From contig JASGIG010000001.1 of assembly GCA_047602055.1 (NCBI GenBank), forward strand, positions 2,170,001 to 2,234,000: 64,000 bases of DNA. Direction: 5' to 3'. Made by a program: the position numbers and the translations under genes. How positions within the stretch are numbered: position 1 is the stretch's first letter; each line of letters opens with the position of its first letter. Shown here in pieces: positions 8,873-16,980 of the stretch. This DNA is from JAODBQ01 sp047602055 (GTDB taxonomy: Bacteria; Actinomycetota; Acidimicrobiia; Acidimicrobiales; Ilumatobacteraceae). Below the pieces are notes generated by a model. That model had not been told where the DNA came from. It did not search any database and saw nothing but the letters and a program-made list of their open reading frames with translations.

Positions 8873-9703
8873 ATGAAGCAACAGTGGCCGGTGGAGTCGC
8901 TCGCCCGCGACGCGCGGTTCAACCGCACCCGCATCGAGGACAACGTCTTCGATCCGCGCAACCTCAGCCCGGCCGCGCAGATCAACGGGCTCGCCACCGA
9001 CTACGCCCAGGCGCCCGACAACGCCCGCGGCCTGATGCACGGCATCTTCGTCGGCGAGATCCAGGCGCTCGAGGGCGCCGGGCGCACGTGTTGGGACTTC
9101 GACACGGGCGAGGGCCGCGAGCAGGCGCCGTTCCTGCTCAAGCTGGACATGGCCAGGCAGTGCTGGGACGAGGCCCGTCACGTCGAGATCAGCTGCAAGC
9201 TCAGCGATCACATGGGCAGTGAGATCGGCGAGTTCGCCGAGCAGACGATGCTCTACGAGGCGGCCTGCAACCCTGATCCGGTCCTGCGCCTCACCGGCGT
9301 CAACCGCGCCCTCGAGGGTCTGGCCATCGACGTGTTCAAGACGATGCGCGACTTCGGCGACAAGCTCACCGACCCGGTGCTGGAGTTCGCCGAGGACTGG
9401 ATGCTCGCCGACGAGGTCACACACGTGAAGATGGGCAGCGACTGGCTGCGCAAGCTCACCGCCAACGACGCGGAGCGGCAGAAGAACGCCCTCGACTTCC
9501 AGAAGGCCGTCGACAAGCTGTTCAGCTTCGGTGGCTTCCGCGGCGAGCAGCAGGAGAACCCGGTGCACCTGGCCCGCAACTTCCGCCGTCTCGCCGGGTT
9601 CAGCGACGACGAGATCACCGAGCTCGTCGACATCGCCGCCGAGGCGTACGCCGAAGCGCAGGAGCAGCAGCTCGCCCGGGCGCAGGCTGCCACCGCCGTC
9701 TGA
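8873..9703 (+). CDS. DUF455-like ferritin-fold protein (putative di-iron carboxylate)
   Basis: A 276-residue mostly helical protein. Glutamates and histidines sit in the arrangement of a di-iron site: GEIQALEG, then DEARHVEI, then EDWMLADEVTHVKMG. This matches the DUF455/ferritin-like superfamily, whose members bind a di-metal centre; the reaction is unknown. A strong ribosome site GGGAGGT lies just before the ATG at 8873. The stop overlaps an ATG (TGATG at 9701-9705), which suggests coupling to the membrane protein downstream. Confidence 0.78.
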   Translation: MKQQWPVESLARDARFNRTRIEDNVFDPRNLSPAAQINGLATDYAQAPDNARGLMHGIFVGEIQALEGAGRTCWDFDTGEGREQAPFLLKLDMARQCWDEARHVEISCKLSDHMGSEIGEFAEQTMLYEAACNPDPVLRLTGVNRALEGLAIDVFKTMRDFGDKLTDPVLEFAEDWMLADEVTHVKMGSDWLRKLTANDAERQKNALDFQKAVDKLFSFGGFRGEQQENPVHLARNFRRLAGFSDDEITELVDIAAEAYAEAQEQQLARAQAATAV

Positions 9704-9713
9704 TGGGGGCCGT

Positions 9714-10091
9714 CTGAACGCCGTCGCGCTCTACGACTTCCACAAGGACTGGGCCTGGTTCGTCGTTCTCGGCAACGGCATCGCCGGGCTGTGGGCACTC
9801 GGGGCCAACTGGATCACCCCGCTGCGCAGCCGCGCCCTGTGGTGGTTCATCGCCATCGCCGAGCTGACGGTGTTCGTGCAGGTCACCCTCGGCGTGATCC
9901 TGGTGAACAAGTACAAGTTCGAGTTCCCCAAGTTCCACGCGTTCTACGGCTTCGTGGCCATCATCAGCGTGGCGATCATCTACTCCTACCGCACCTCGAT
10001 GCGCCACCGCCTGTACCTGCTCTACGGCCTCGGCAGCCTGTTCATCATGGGTCTCGGCATCCGGGCGATGTTGGTCGGCCAGACGCCCTGA
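9714..10091 (+). CDS. Four-helix integral membrane protein; start disturbed
   Basis: The readable part is 125 residues with four predicted transmembrane helices (about 12-32, 40-62, 74-92, 98-118), lacking recognisable domains. In this frame only a CTG at 9714 is available near the expected start. The ATG that overlaps the previous stop (9703) is in another frame and ends after four codons. One more G in the G5 run at 9705-9709 would join that ATG to this frame, so a missing base is likely. Function unknown; its position implies co-expression with the ferritin-like protein. Confidence 0.62.
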   Translation: MNAVALYDFHKDWAWFVVLGNGIAGLWALGANWITPLRSRALWWFIAIAELTVFVQVTLGVILVNKYKFEFPKFHAFYGFVAIISVAIIYSYRTSMRHRLYLLYGLGSLFIMGLGIRAMLVGQTP

Positions 10092-10139
10092 GACCCAGAT
10101 GGCTGCTGGCCTGCCATCGTCTCGTGCGAAGATGCGTCG

Positions 10140-10697
10140 GTGAGCATCGGGGTGCGTGCTGCGCGGCTCGGCGACGAGGATGCGCTCGGAGCGGTCCACG
10201 TTGCCGCCTGGCAGGCCGCGTACCGCGGGATCATGCCGAGCGCCTATCTCGACGGCCTCGATCCGGCGGAGCGCGCGGCGATGTGGGCGCGGTTCTTCGA
10301 AGCACAGGGAGCGGATCAGGAGCTTCGCGTCGTCGCCGTGGACGGGGTCGTCGTTGGCTTCGCCTGCTTCGGACGATGCCGCGACGAGGGTGCCGAGGCC
10401 GACGCCGAGCTGTACGCGATCAACCTCCACCCCGATCACTGGGGGCGTGGGCTGGGGCGGCGGTTGCTCGCCGACGTCACCGATCGCCTCACCGCCCACG
10501 GTTCGAGCGCCGTGCTGTGGGTGGTGCCGGAGAACCTGCGCGCCCGCTCCCTGTACGAGTCCGCAGGCTGGGCCGACGACGACGCCCGCCGGCAGGAGGA
10601 CGTGCTCGGCGCGCAGGTCGTGGAGATGCGCTACTGCCACCCGCTCGGCGGCCCGCCCAAGGGCCGAGCTTGGCCAGGACGAGGCTCCGATTCGTGA
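10140..10697 (+). CDS. GNAT family N-acetyltransferase
   Basis: A 185-residue GCN5-related acetyltransferase. The acetyl-CoA binding motif A is clear: LHPDHWGRGLGRRLL, containing the R-G-x-G-R signature. It is followed by the motif B region VPENLRARSLYESAGW. It transfers acetyl from acetyl-CoA to an amine; the AWQAAYRGIMP opening is typical of the RimI-like small-molecule group in Actinobacteria. The start is a GTG at 10140. Its stop overlaps the GTG of the next small frame. Confidence 0.82.
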   Translation: MSIGVRAARLGDEDALGAVHVAAWQAAYRGIMPSAYLDGLDPAERAAMWARFFEAQGADQELRVVAVDGVVVGFACFGRCRDEGAEADAELYAINLHPDHWGRGLGRRLLADVTDRLTAHGSSAVLWVVPENLRARSLYESAGWADDDARRQEDVLGAQVVEMRYCHPLGGPPKGRAWPGRGSDS

Positions 10698-10870
10698 GGT
10701 TGGACGAGCCGCCTCGAGCGCTGCCGGAGGCGTTCGTCGAAGTGCTCGAATTCGGGGAGCTGTTCGAGCACGCGGACCCATCGCCTCCCGTGGATCTCGG
10801 GCCGGTCTGGCGCGCGATGCACCAACGCCTCGCTGACCTCCGTGCCGAGATCGATTCTCCCGAGACGTGA
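10694..10870 (+). CDS. Small hypothetical protein, 58 residues
   Basis: The GTG start overlaps the stop of the acetyltransferase (GTGA), a common sign of translational coupling. The product is acidic and probably helical at its C-terminal end (VWRAMHQRLADLRAEI). No family was recognised. The coupling and acceptable codon usage are the only support, and the frame lies at the edge of a decayed region. Confidence 0.35.
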   Translation: MRLDEPPRALPEAFVEVLEFGELFEHADPSPPVDLGPVWRAMHQRLADLRAEIDSPET

Positions 10871-11050
10871 GTCGCTGTCGGTGGTCATCACGATCTGCCC
10901 GCTGGTGGCCAGCCGTGTCGTACCGAAGGCGACCATGGTGGGGAGCGGAGCTCCCGCACGGTTGGTGGTCTCCCGAGGGTTCCGGAGGCCAGCACGTATG
11001 CAGCCGATCCGCCGATATGTCGGGCAGCCGAGTGGTCTGTTCTCGACTGG

Positions 11051-11339
11051 CACATTCGGTCGAAGCTCTCGCGGCGGCGGGTCGTAGACGGTCGTGGTTC
11101 TGGGGGCGGCGAGCTGGACGTCGCGCAGCGGTACGCCGGCGTCGAGTGCGGCCATGATGAACGCGGCGCATGTGCGGGTGGGCGCGATCGAGTCCGGCGC
11201 GCGTCGTCCGATCGAGCGGACCCAGCGGTAGGCGGTGCGCGAGTCCAGGCGTTGTCCGTCGAGCGCGTAACAGGATCGGCCCGTTCAGGCCGAGCAGCAC
11301 CGCCAACGCGGCATACGTCGGGCCGACCCGCTCGACCGT
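11051..11339 (-). pseudogene. Tyrosine recombinase/phage integrase remnant
   Basis: Three pieces of one integrase catalytic domain lie in order on the minus strand but in different frames: YAALAVLLGLNG (about 11290-11325), then LDSRTAYRWVRSIGRRA (about 11195-11250), then ALDAGVPLRDVQLAA with RTTTVYD (about 11070-11155), which carries the catalytic Tyr. The helix with the first catalytic Arg after LLGLNG is deleted, the HxxR box is broken, and the HADP before RTTTVYD is missing. It cannot make an active enzyme. Nothing coding was recognised between it and 10871. Confidence 0.75.
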
Positions 11340-11486
11340 GGCCGAGTCGACGACCCTGACGGGCTCGTCCGAGCCTGGTCGGACGAGGTCGCCCGGCGCG
11401 CAGCGCAAATCGACACCGGCGAGGTCCATCTCGACTCCTGGGACGACCTGATGGCGAAGATCGCCGACTCTCGCCACCCCGAGTGA
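11331..11486 (+). pseudogene. Truncated antitoxin (Unstab_antitox / addiction-module type)
   Basis: The frame gives a 51-residue C-terminal part of the small antitoxins paired with ParE/RelE toxins: LVRAWSDEVARRAAQIDTG followed by EVHLDSWDDLMAKI. The usual N-terminal third (the LSxEERxELAxxLL helix) is absent, and upstream sequence is the antisense of the integrase remnant, so the gene appears to have been cut by a rearrangement. A stop lies in frame at 11268, and no good start codon exists between it and the conserved part. The stop overlaps the toxin's GTG. Confidence 0.6.
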
Positions 11487-11803
11487 CGCTGCCCGCACTG
11501 CTTCACCCGCTCGCCAGCGCAGAGGTCGTCGATGCGCAGCTGTGGTACGAGCAGCGCACCGCAGGTCTCGGTGACCGCTTCATCGTCGCGTTCCGTTCGG
11601 CGACCTCCCGAGCTGCTCACTGGCCGAACGCCGGCACACCGGTCCGCATCGGCAACGACGGCTCAGCCGCCGAACGCGAGATCGCCACACCGGGCTTCCC
11701 ATACGCTGTCGTCCACCGCGTACACGACGACGAAGTTGTGCAAGTTCTCGCCGTGCACCACCAGCACCGTCAACCCGAGTACTGGGCCGACCGATCCGGC
11801 TGA
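11483..11803 (+). CDS. ParE/RelE-family toxin
   Basis: A 106-residue protein with the plasmid-stabilisation toxin fold: EVVDAQLWYEQRTAGLGDRF at the start, and the terminal strand region PYAVVHRVHDDEVVQVLAVHHQHRQPEYW typical of the chromosomal ParE2/RelE group. Such toxins act on gyrase or on translating ribosomes. It begins at a GTG overlapping the antitoxin stop, the normal layout. The frame is intact while the antitoxin looks broken, so either the toxin is inactive or silent or another protein neutralises it. Confidence 0.75.
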   Translation: MTLPALLHPLASAEVVDAQLWYEQRTAGLGDRFIVAFRSATSRAAHWPNAGTPVRIGNDGSAAEREIATPGFPYAVVHRVHDDEVVQVLAVHHQHRQPEYWADRSG

Positions 11804-11840
11804 CGGCCGAACCCGCCGCGACCGACGCCAGCAACCGGCG

Positions 11841-12142
11841 ATCGAGGATGTGGCTCGCTCTCGATTGGTGGTGACGTTTGAAGACGCGCCCGATCGAGAA
11901 CCGGCTCGGCGTCCGAGGACACTCCACGTGGAGTGCGCGATCGTCGAACTGGCGTGGCGATGCGCCATCGAGCCGGCGTTCGAGAACGCGGCTCGCTCGC
12001 GATCGGTCGTGATGTTCGAGGACACTCCCCAGGGAGTGCGCGTGGCGTTCGGAGGTCTGCCCGGAGCGCGTTCGAGCCGGCGAGCTCGGACACGCGCCGG
12101 CGGCGATCGATCGTGCTGTTCTGAGGCACTCCCCAGGGAGCG
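11841..12142. repeat. Array of 16-bp palindromes with regular spacing in a gene-free stretch
   Basis: Three near-identical palindromes occur: CACTCCACGTGGAGTG (11920-11935), CACTCCCCAGGGAGTG (12023-12038) and CACTCCCCAGGGAGCG (12127-12142), spaced 103 and 104 bp start to start. Flanking words such as GGCTCGCTC and TTCGAGGACACTCC also repeat imperfectly, so this is a degenerate tandem array of about 100-bp units. The whole stretch 11804-12380 shows no convincing gene; 12143-12380 holds nothing else recognised. Confidence 0.7.
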
Positions 12143-12380
12143 TCCCCACCCTGCGCTCATGGCAACGACCGCATCCTCCACGTGCCGATGGTGGCCGGCT
12201 CCGGCGAGCCGAATGTTGCTCACTGAGCGCGGGAACCGGCCGTGACTGAGCGGTCGTTGTCGGCCGTCAGCGGGCAGCTCTTGTTGGCCGCGCACAGTCG
12301 CGACGCGACGCCGCGACGGATCGGCGCCGTCCCGTGCGTCGAGACGGGTGATGATCGCGACGATGCGAGGGGCGGCGAGG

Positions 12381-12852
12381 ATGGACGACGACGATGTCGG
12401 CGCGTTCTACGAACGGACCGTGGGCGACGTGTACCGGTATGCGTCTCGCCTCGCCGGGCACGACACGCAGCGCGCCGAGGACATCGTCCAGGAGACGTAC
12501 CTGACGTTGCTGCGCCAGGTGCGCGCTGGGCGCACCGAGCCGGTCGATGTCGGCTGGGCGATCACCACGGTGCGCAGCCGGTTCCTCGACCAGCTGCGCA
12601 GGGACGGCCGGGTGGTGCCGCGACGAGCGCCCCGGTGACGACGAGACCGAGCCGGTCGGACCGCTCGTCTCGTCGCTCGCCGACCTGCCGGACACCCAGC
12701 GGGTGGCGATGGTCCTGATGTACGTCGACGACCTCAGCGTCGCCGAGATCGCGGCGGTGTTCGGACGCAGTGAGCACGCCGTCGAGTCGCTGCTCGCCCG
12801 CGGCCGCGCCGCGCTGCGAGCCAAGGGGAGAGGAGCCTTCGATGCCGGTTGA
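12381..12852 (+). CDS. ECF-type RNA polymerase sigma factor (frameshifted)
   Basis: The first frame encodes sigma region 2 (FYERTVGDVYRYASRLAG, then AEDIVQETYLTLLRQ, then ITTVRSRFLDQLRR) and ends at 12638. Region 4 continues in the next frame: LPDTQRVAMVLMYVDDLSVAEIAAVFG, then HAVESLLARGRAALR. Removing one C near 12616 restores a single protein of about 156 residues, normal for ECF factors. It directs transcription of a stress or envelope regulon. The ATG at 12381 follows a GAGGGGCGGCGAGG leader. The next gene, a membrane protein, overlaps its end, as expected for a sigma/regulator pair. Confidence 0.7.
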
Positions 12853-14026
12853 CGACGACATCCGCACGATGGTCCGGGCCGCCGGCGCGCGCCCGACCGC
12901 CGAGCAGCGGGCACGGATGCACCCGCTGGCGACGGTCGAGGTGACTCGGACCGCTTCCCGGCGGCACTGGTCCTGGCTGCTGGTCGCATCCGCGGCGGTC
13001 GCCGTCGTGGCGATCACCGGTGTGGTGGTCACCCGTCGCGACGCGCCGGACCACCTCGGCACCACGCCGACGCCGACGCCCACGCCGACGACCGGCGCGC
13101 CGGCGACGACGGCGAACGTGGCGACGACGGTCGACCACCCGACGGAGACGAGCCCGACGACGGTGACGAGCCCGACGACGGTGACGAGCACGACGACGGT
13201 CACGAGCACGACGATCGACCTGCACCCGATCGAGCAGGACGATCTCGTCGGTCGCTGGCAGCTCGACGGTGGCGACACGTACGTCCTGATGACGGCCGAC
13301 CGGCGCCTGCTGATGCAGACGTGCACGGCGATGTGGGGCCTCGATGGCGTGCTGCACGTCGACTTCGGCAGCTGCCCGGCAACGCCGGGACTCGACGGCG
13401 CCACCGTCGAGCGCGGGGCCGCGGGGACGCTGCTCGTCGGCACCGGCGACGTGCGCCACCAGTGGACGCCCACGTTCGGCGTCGGCACCGCCGACCTGGC
13501 GGACGGCTCGCTGTTCGGCGTCGTCCCTCAGCAGGCGGTCGAGCCGGAGACGCTGGCGGCGCTCCTCGCCGAGCGCACCGGCCAGACCGTCGCCGACAGC
13601 GGCTGGTTCACCCTGCAGCCACGCTCGGACGAGGACTGCACGGGCGGCCTGATGGTGCGCGTGCTCGGCGCCGGCGACGTGCGTGTCGCCCTCGCCTACA
13701 CGAGCGGTGCCGGCGCCCCGCCAGGCGTGTTCGCCTGGGTGGTCGGCGCCGCCGAGGCCAGCGCGTTCCCGGACGCCCGCATGTGGGACTCGGTGCCGAT
13801 CGGCTCACCTACCGGCCTGTCCGGCGGCGGCACGCTGCCCATCGCCGTCGGCGACCCGGAGGCGACCGTGCTGGACTCGCTGAGCCCGCAGCCGATCTCC
13901 GAGCCCCTGCCGAGCGGCGGCGTCCAGTACCAGGGCCTCGGCAACCCCGGGTACGCCAACAGCTTTGCCAGCGCCGCCGACACCCATCTGGTCACCGGGT
14001 TCGGCGCTGCACAGGGCGGTTGCTGA
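12842..14026 (+). CDS. Membrane-anchored protein with Thr-rich linker, probable partner of the sigma factor
   Basis: A 394-residue protein: a cytoplasmic N-terminus of about 40 residues, one transmembrane helix (about 42-62), then a Pro/Thr-rich linker encoded partly by 18-bp tandem repeats, and a large extracytoplasmic domain. The segment LVGRWQLDGGDTYVLMTADRRL resembles a lipocalin/META-like opening. It starts inside the last codons of the sigma gene, which suggests it senses or restrains that factor, but no zinc-binding anti-sigma motif (HxxxCxxC) is visible. Function is otherwise unknown. Confidence 0.7.
   Translation: MPVDDDIRTMVRAAGARPTAEQRARMHPLATVEVTRTASRRHWSWLLVASAAVAVVAITGVVVTRRDAPDHLGTTPTPTPTPTTGAPATTANVATTVDHPTETSPTTVTSPTTVTSTTTVTSTTIDLHPIEQDDLVGRWQLDGGDTYVLMTADRRLLMQTCTAMWGLDGVLHVDFGSCPATPGLDGATVERGAAGTLLVGTGDVRHQWTPTFGVGTADLADGSLFGVVPQQAVEPETLAALLAERTGQTVADSGWFTLQPRSDEDCTGGLMVRVLGAGDVRVALAYTSGAGAPPGVFAWVVGAAEASAFPDARMWDSVPIGSPTGLSGGGTLPIAVGDPEATVLDSLSPQPISEPLPSGGVQYQGLGNPGYANSFASAADTHLVTGFGAAQGGC
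13148..13219 (+). repeat. Four 18-bp tandem repeats inside a coding linker
   Basis: Units of the type ACGAGCCCGACGACGGTG repeat four times, encoding TSPTTV, TSPTTV, TSTTTV and TSTTID. The period is a multiple of three, so changes in copy number keep the frame and would only alter linker length. Confidence 0.8.
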
Positions 14027-14112
14027 CCCGCTTCGTCGGACACCAAGACGACTTGGAACACTGTCGGCGCGGTCGCGGCGCATCGGCGCGCCGCGCATGA
14101 CGGAGGTGATCG

Positions 14113-15027
14113 ATGGTCGACTTCAGGGAGATCGGCAAGCAGCTCAGCAACTGGGGACGGTGGGGCGCCGACGACGAGCGTGGGACGGTCAACCTGATCA
14201 CGCCGGAGCGCGTCGCCGCCGCGGCGAAGCTGGTGAAGCGCGGCGCGATCTTCGACCTCGGCATCCCCTTCGACGCCAACGGCCCGCAGCCCGGCGGCGG
14301 GCGGATCAACCCGGTCCGGCTGATGTCGGAGACGGGCGCGCAGCAGGACCTGCCCGGCGCGTTCCACTACGCCGACGACTACGTGTTCATGCCGCTGCAG
14401 TCCGCCTCGCAGTGGGACGGTCTCGCCCACGTGTACTACGACGACCAGCTGTACAACGGCTTCCCGGCCAGCGACGTCGGCCCGCACGGGGCGATGCACT
14501 GCTCGATCGACAAGATGGCCAAGGGCATCGTCGGCCGTGGCGTGCTGCTCGACATCGCCCGGCTGAAGGGCGTCGACTGGCTCGAGCTCGGCTACGTGAT
14601 CACGCCGGAGGACTTCGACGCGGCATGTGAGCGTCAGGGCGTCACGGTGGGTGCGGGGGACATCGTCCTGTTCCGCACCGGCTGGCGCACGAAGTTCAAG
14701 CAGGAGAAGGACCCGAAGGCGTTCATGGCCGGCGAGCCGGGCATCGGCATGGCGATGCCGCAGTGGCTGCACGACCGCGACGTCGCCGTCATCGCCTCGG
14801 ACAACTGGGCGATCGAGGTGCTGCCGGGTGAGTTCGACGACGAGGTCTTCAACGTGCACATGGTGCTGATCCGCGACATGGGCATGACGCTCGGCGAGAT
14901 CCTCGACCTCGACGAGCTGGCCGACGACTGCGCGGCCGACGGTGTGTGGGAGTTCCTCCTCGCCGCCCCGCCGATCAAGTTCACCAACGCGGTCGGCTCG
15001 CCGATCAACCCGCTGGCGATCAAGTAG
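14113..15027 (+). CDS. Cyclase-family metal-dependent hydrolase (kynurenine-formamidase-like)
   Basis: A 304-residue member of the PF04199 cyclase family. Metal-site elements are visible: QWDGLAHVYY near residue 100, and GAMHCSIDKMAKGIVGRGVLLDIARLKG near 135-160. The family hydrolyses N-formylkynurenine, isatin or cyclic amides and lactones, or forms rings in polyketides. A near-perfect ribosome site GGAGGTGAT lies at 14102-14110. With the convergent SDR and phosphotriesterase-like genes next door it may belong to a small catabolic pathway. Confidence 0.83.
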   Translation: MVDFREIGKQLSNWGRWGADDERGTVNLITPERVAAAAKLVKRGAIFDLGIPFDANGPQPGGGRINPVRLMSETGAQQDLPGAFHYADDYVFMPLQSASQWDGLAHVYYDDQLYNGFPASDVGPHGAMHCSIDKMAKGIVGRGVLLDIARLKGVDWLELGYVITPEDFDAACERQGVTVGAGDIVLFRTGWRTKFKQEKDPKAFMAGEPGIGMAMPQWLHDRDVAVIASDNWAIEVLPGEFDDEVFNVHMVLIRDMGMTLGEILDLDELADDCAADGVWEFLLAAPPIKFTNAVGSPINPLAIK

Positions 15028-15033
15028 GCGACG

Positions 15034-15888
15034 TCACGTGGACGGTGAGATGGGGATGCCCATCTCACCGTTCCAGTCGTCCCACGGCTGCGGGTTCTGC
15101 GCGTAGCCACCGCTCGCGCTCCAGCCGCCGTCGACGTTGAGCACGACGCCGGTGACGAAGCTCGATGCCGGCGAGGCCAGGAACAGGAACGGGCCGACCA
15201 GCTCGGGCAGCTCGCCCATCCGCCGCAGCGGCGTGCGGCTGCGCATCCAGTCGGCCATCCCCGACTCCTCCAGCAGCGTGCGGGTCATCTCGGAGATGAA
15301 GAAGTTCGGCGCCAGCGCGTTCACCCGCAGGTTGCGATCACCCCACTCGCAGGCCAGCAGGCGGGTGAGCTGGTTGACGCCACCCTTGGCGGCGAAGTAG
15401 CCGGCCGTGCGGTTCTCCGACCCGGCGTTGCCGAAGATCGACGACAGGTTGATGATGCTCCCACCGCCACCGCGCAGCATGTCCGGGGCCGCCGCCCTCG
15501 TCATGTAGAAGAGGCCGATCAGGTCGGTCCCGACCATCTTGGCGAACATCTCCGGCTCGCAGTGCTCGCTGCGCACCAGCCGGTCGTCGGCCCAGCCGGC
15601 GTTGTTGACCAGCACGTCGATGCGGCCGAACTCGCGCATCGCCTCGGCGACGACGTGCTCGCAGTCGGCGTACGACGTCACGTCGCCGGCGACGGGCAGG
15701 CAGCGCCGGCCGAGCGACTCGACGAGTGCGGCCGTCTCGGCGAGCTTGTCGACCGAGCGGGCGGTGACGACGACGTCGGCGCCGGCCGTGGCGAGGATCT
15801 CGGCGAAGAGCACGCCGAGCCCGTAGGACGCCCCGGTGACGATCGCGACGCGGCCGTCGAGGCGAAATGGTGTGGTGATGTCGACCAT
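15034..15888 (-). CDS. Short-chain dehydrogenase/reductase (SDR)
   Basis: A 284-residue classical SDR. The cofactor-binding TGASYGLG sits at 18-25, VNNAG near 93, a catalytic Ser in the NLSSIFG stretch and the active-site YFAAK near 170. The C-terminal VVLNVDGGWSASGG is the usual loop of the FabG-like group. It oxidises or reduces an alcohol/carbonyl with NAD(P)(H). It is the second gene of a minus-strand unit after the phosphotriesterase-like gene (24 bp gap) and converges with the cyclase. Confidence 0.87.
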   Translation of the reverse strand: MVDITTPFRLDGRVAIVTGASYGLGVLFAEILATAGADVVVTARSVDKLAETAALVESLGRRCLPVAGDVTSYADCEHVVAEAMREFGRIDVLVNNAGWADDRLVRSEHCEPEMFAKMVGTDLIGLFYMTRAAAPDMLRGGGGSIINLSSIFGNAGSENRTAGYFAAKGGVNQLTRLLACEWGDRNLRVNALAPNFFISEMTRTLLEESGMADWMRSRTPLRRMGELPELVGPFLFLASPASSFVTGVVLNVDGGWSASGGYAQNPQPWDDWNGEMGIPISPST

Positions 15889-15912
15889 GGGCGTCCTCCC
15901 CGGGACTCGTCG

Positions 15913-16890
15913 TCAGTACGCGACCTTCGGGTGCTCGAAGATCGCGCGGGGGTTGCCGACGAGCATCTGGTCGATCTGCTCGTCGGTGACGCCGAGCTCC
16001 TTCAGCGCCGGCACCACGTCACGGGTGATGTGCAGGTAGTGCCAGTTCGGCGTGGCGATCGGCAGCTGGTCCTCCGGGAGCCAGTCGTTGAAGCACGCGG
16101 CGTCGTGTGACAGCACCATCTGGCCGGCGAAGCCCTGCTCGCACAGCGCGGCGACGGTGTTCACGCGGTCCTCGAACGGCAGCAGCACGTCGATGCCGAA
16201 GCGGTCCATGCCGATGTAGGAGCCTCGGGCCATGATCTCCTTGAGGTAGTCGAGATCGGTGGTGTCGCCGCTGTGGCCGATGACGACCTGGTTGAGGTCG
16301 ACGCCCTCCTGCTCGAAGATGTCCTGCTGCTCGAGGCCGCGCCGGGTGTGCGCGTGTGTGTGGGTGGAGATCGGCACGCCGGTGGCGCGGTGCGCCTGGG
16401 CGACGGCGCGCAGCACGCGCTCGACGCCTTCGGTGACGCCGGGCTCGTCGGTGGCGCACTTGAACATCCCGGCCTTGACCCCGGTGTCGGCGATGCCGTG
16501 CTCGACGTCGTGGACGAACTGCTCGACCATCAACTCGGGCTGGTCGAACATCCGGCCGGGCCCGCGGAAGTGGTAGTAGTGCGGCACGTCGTTGTACGTG
16601 TAGAGGCCGGTGGCGGCGATGATGTTGATGTCGACCTCGGCGTTCACCCGCTGGATGCGCGGGATGTACCGGCCGAGGCCGACCACGGTGAGGTCGACGA
16701 TCGTGCTGATCCCCGCGTCCTTCAGCTCGCGCAGCCGGGCGACGGCATCGGCGACACGAGCCTCCTCGTCCCAGCCCGTCTCGTAGTTCTCCATGATCTC
16801 GGTGCTCAGCACGAAGACGTGCTCGTGCATCAGCACCCGGCCGAGATCGCCGGTGTCGATCGGCCCGCGCACGGTGTCGATGGTGGCCAT
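15913..16890 (-). CDS. Phosphotriesterase-like metal hydrolase/lactonase
   Basis: A 325-residue amidohydrolase-fold enzyme of the PTE family. The binuclear metal ligands are all seen: HEH at 22-24, the carbamylated Lys in FKCA (144), His in STHTH (177), His in GHSGDT (206) and Asp in SHDAA (263). Most bacterial members are lactonases (PLL group), and some hydrolyse phosphotriesters. A GAGGGGAGC leader precedes the ATG at 16890. First gene of the unit with the SDR, downstream of and co-directional with a TetR regulator; a lactone or cyclic ester substrate is inferred. Confidence 0.86.
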   Translation of the reverse strand: MATIDTVRGPIDTGDLGRVLMHEHVFVLSTEIMENYETGWDEEARVADAVARLRELKDAGISTIVDLTVVGLGRYIPRIQRVNAEVDINIIAATGLYTYNDVPHYYHFRGPGRMFDQPELMVEQFVHDVEHGIADTGVKAGMFKCATDEPGVTEGVERVLRAVAQAHRATGVPISTHTHAHTRRGLEQQDIFEQEGVDLNQVVIGHSGDTTDLDYLKEIMARGSYIGMDRFGIDVLLPFEDRVNTVAALCEQGFAGQMVLSHDAACFNDWLPEDQLPIATPNWHYLHITRDVVPALKELGVTDEQIDQMLVGNPRAIFEHPKVAY

Positions 16891-16980
16891 GATGGTGCTC
16901 CCCTCTCGCGGCCGTCCCCGAGTGGCCGCCGCCCGCCGAAGCTAGCAAGGCGGCCCCGGCCCGTGCCGTGCCCGTCGCGG

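Noticed and set aside
11841..12142. Palindrome array as a CRISPR
   Set aside because: Repeat units are only 16 bp, gaps are 87-88 bp and partly alike, and no cas genes are near.
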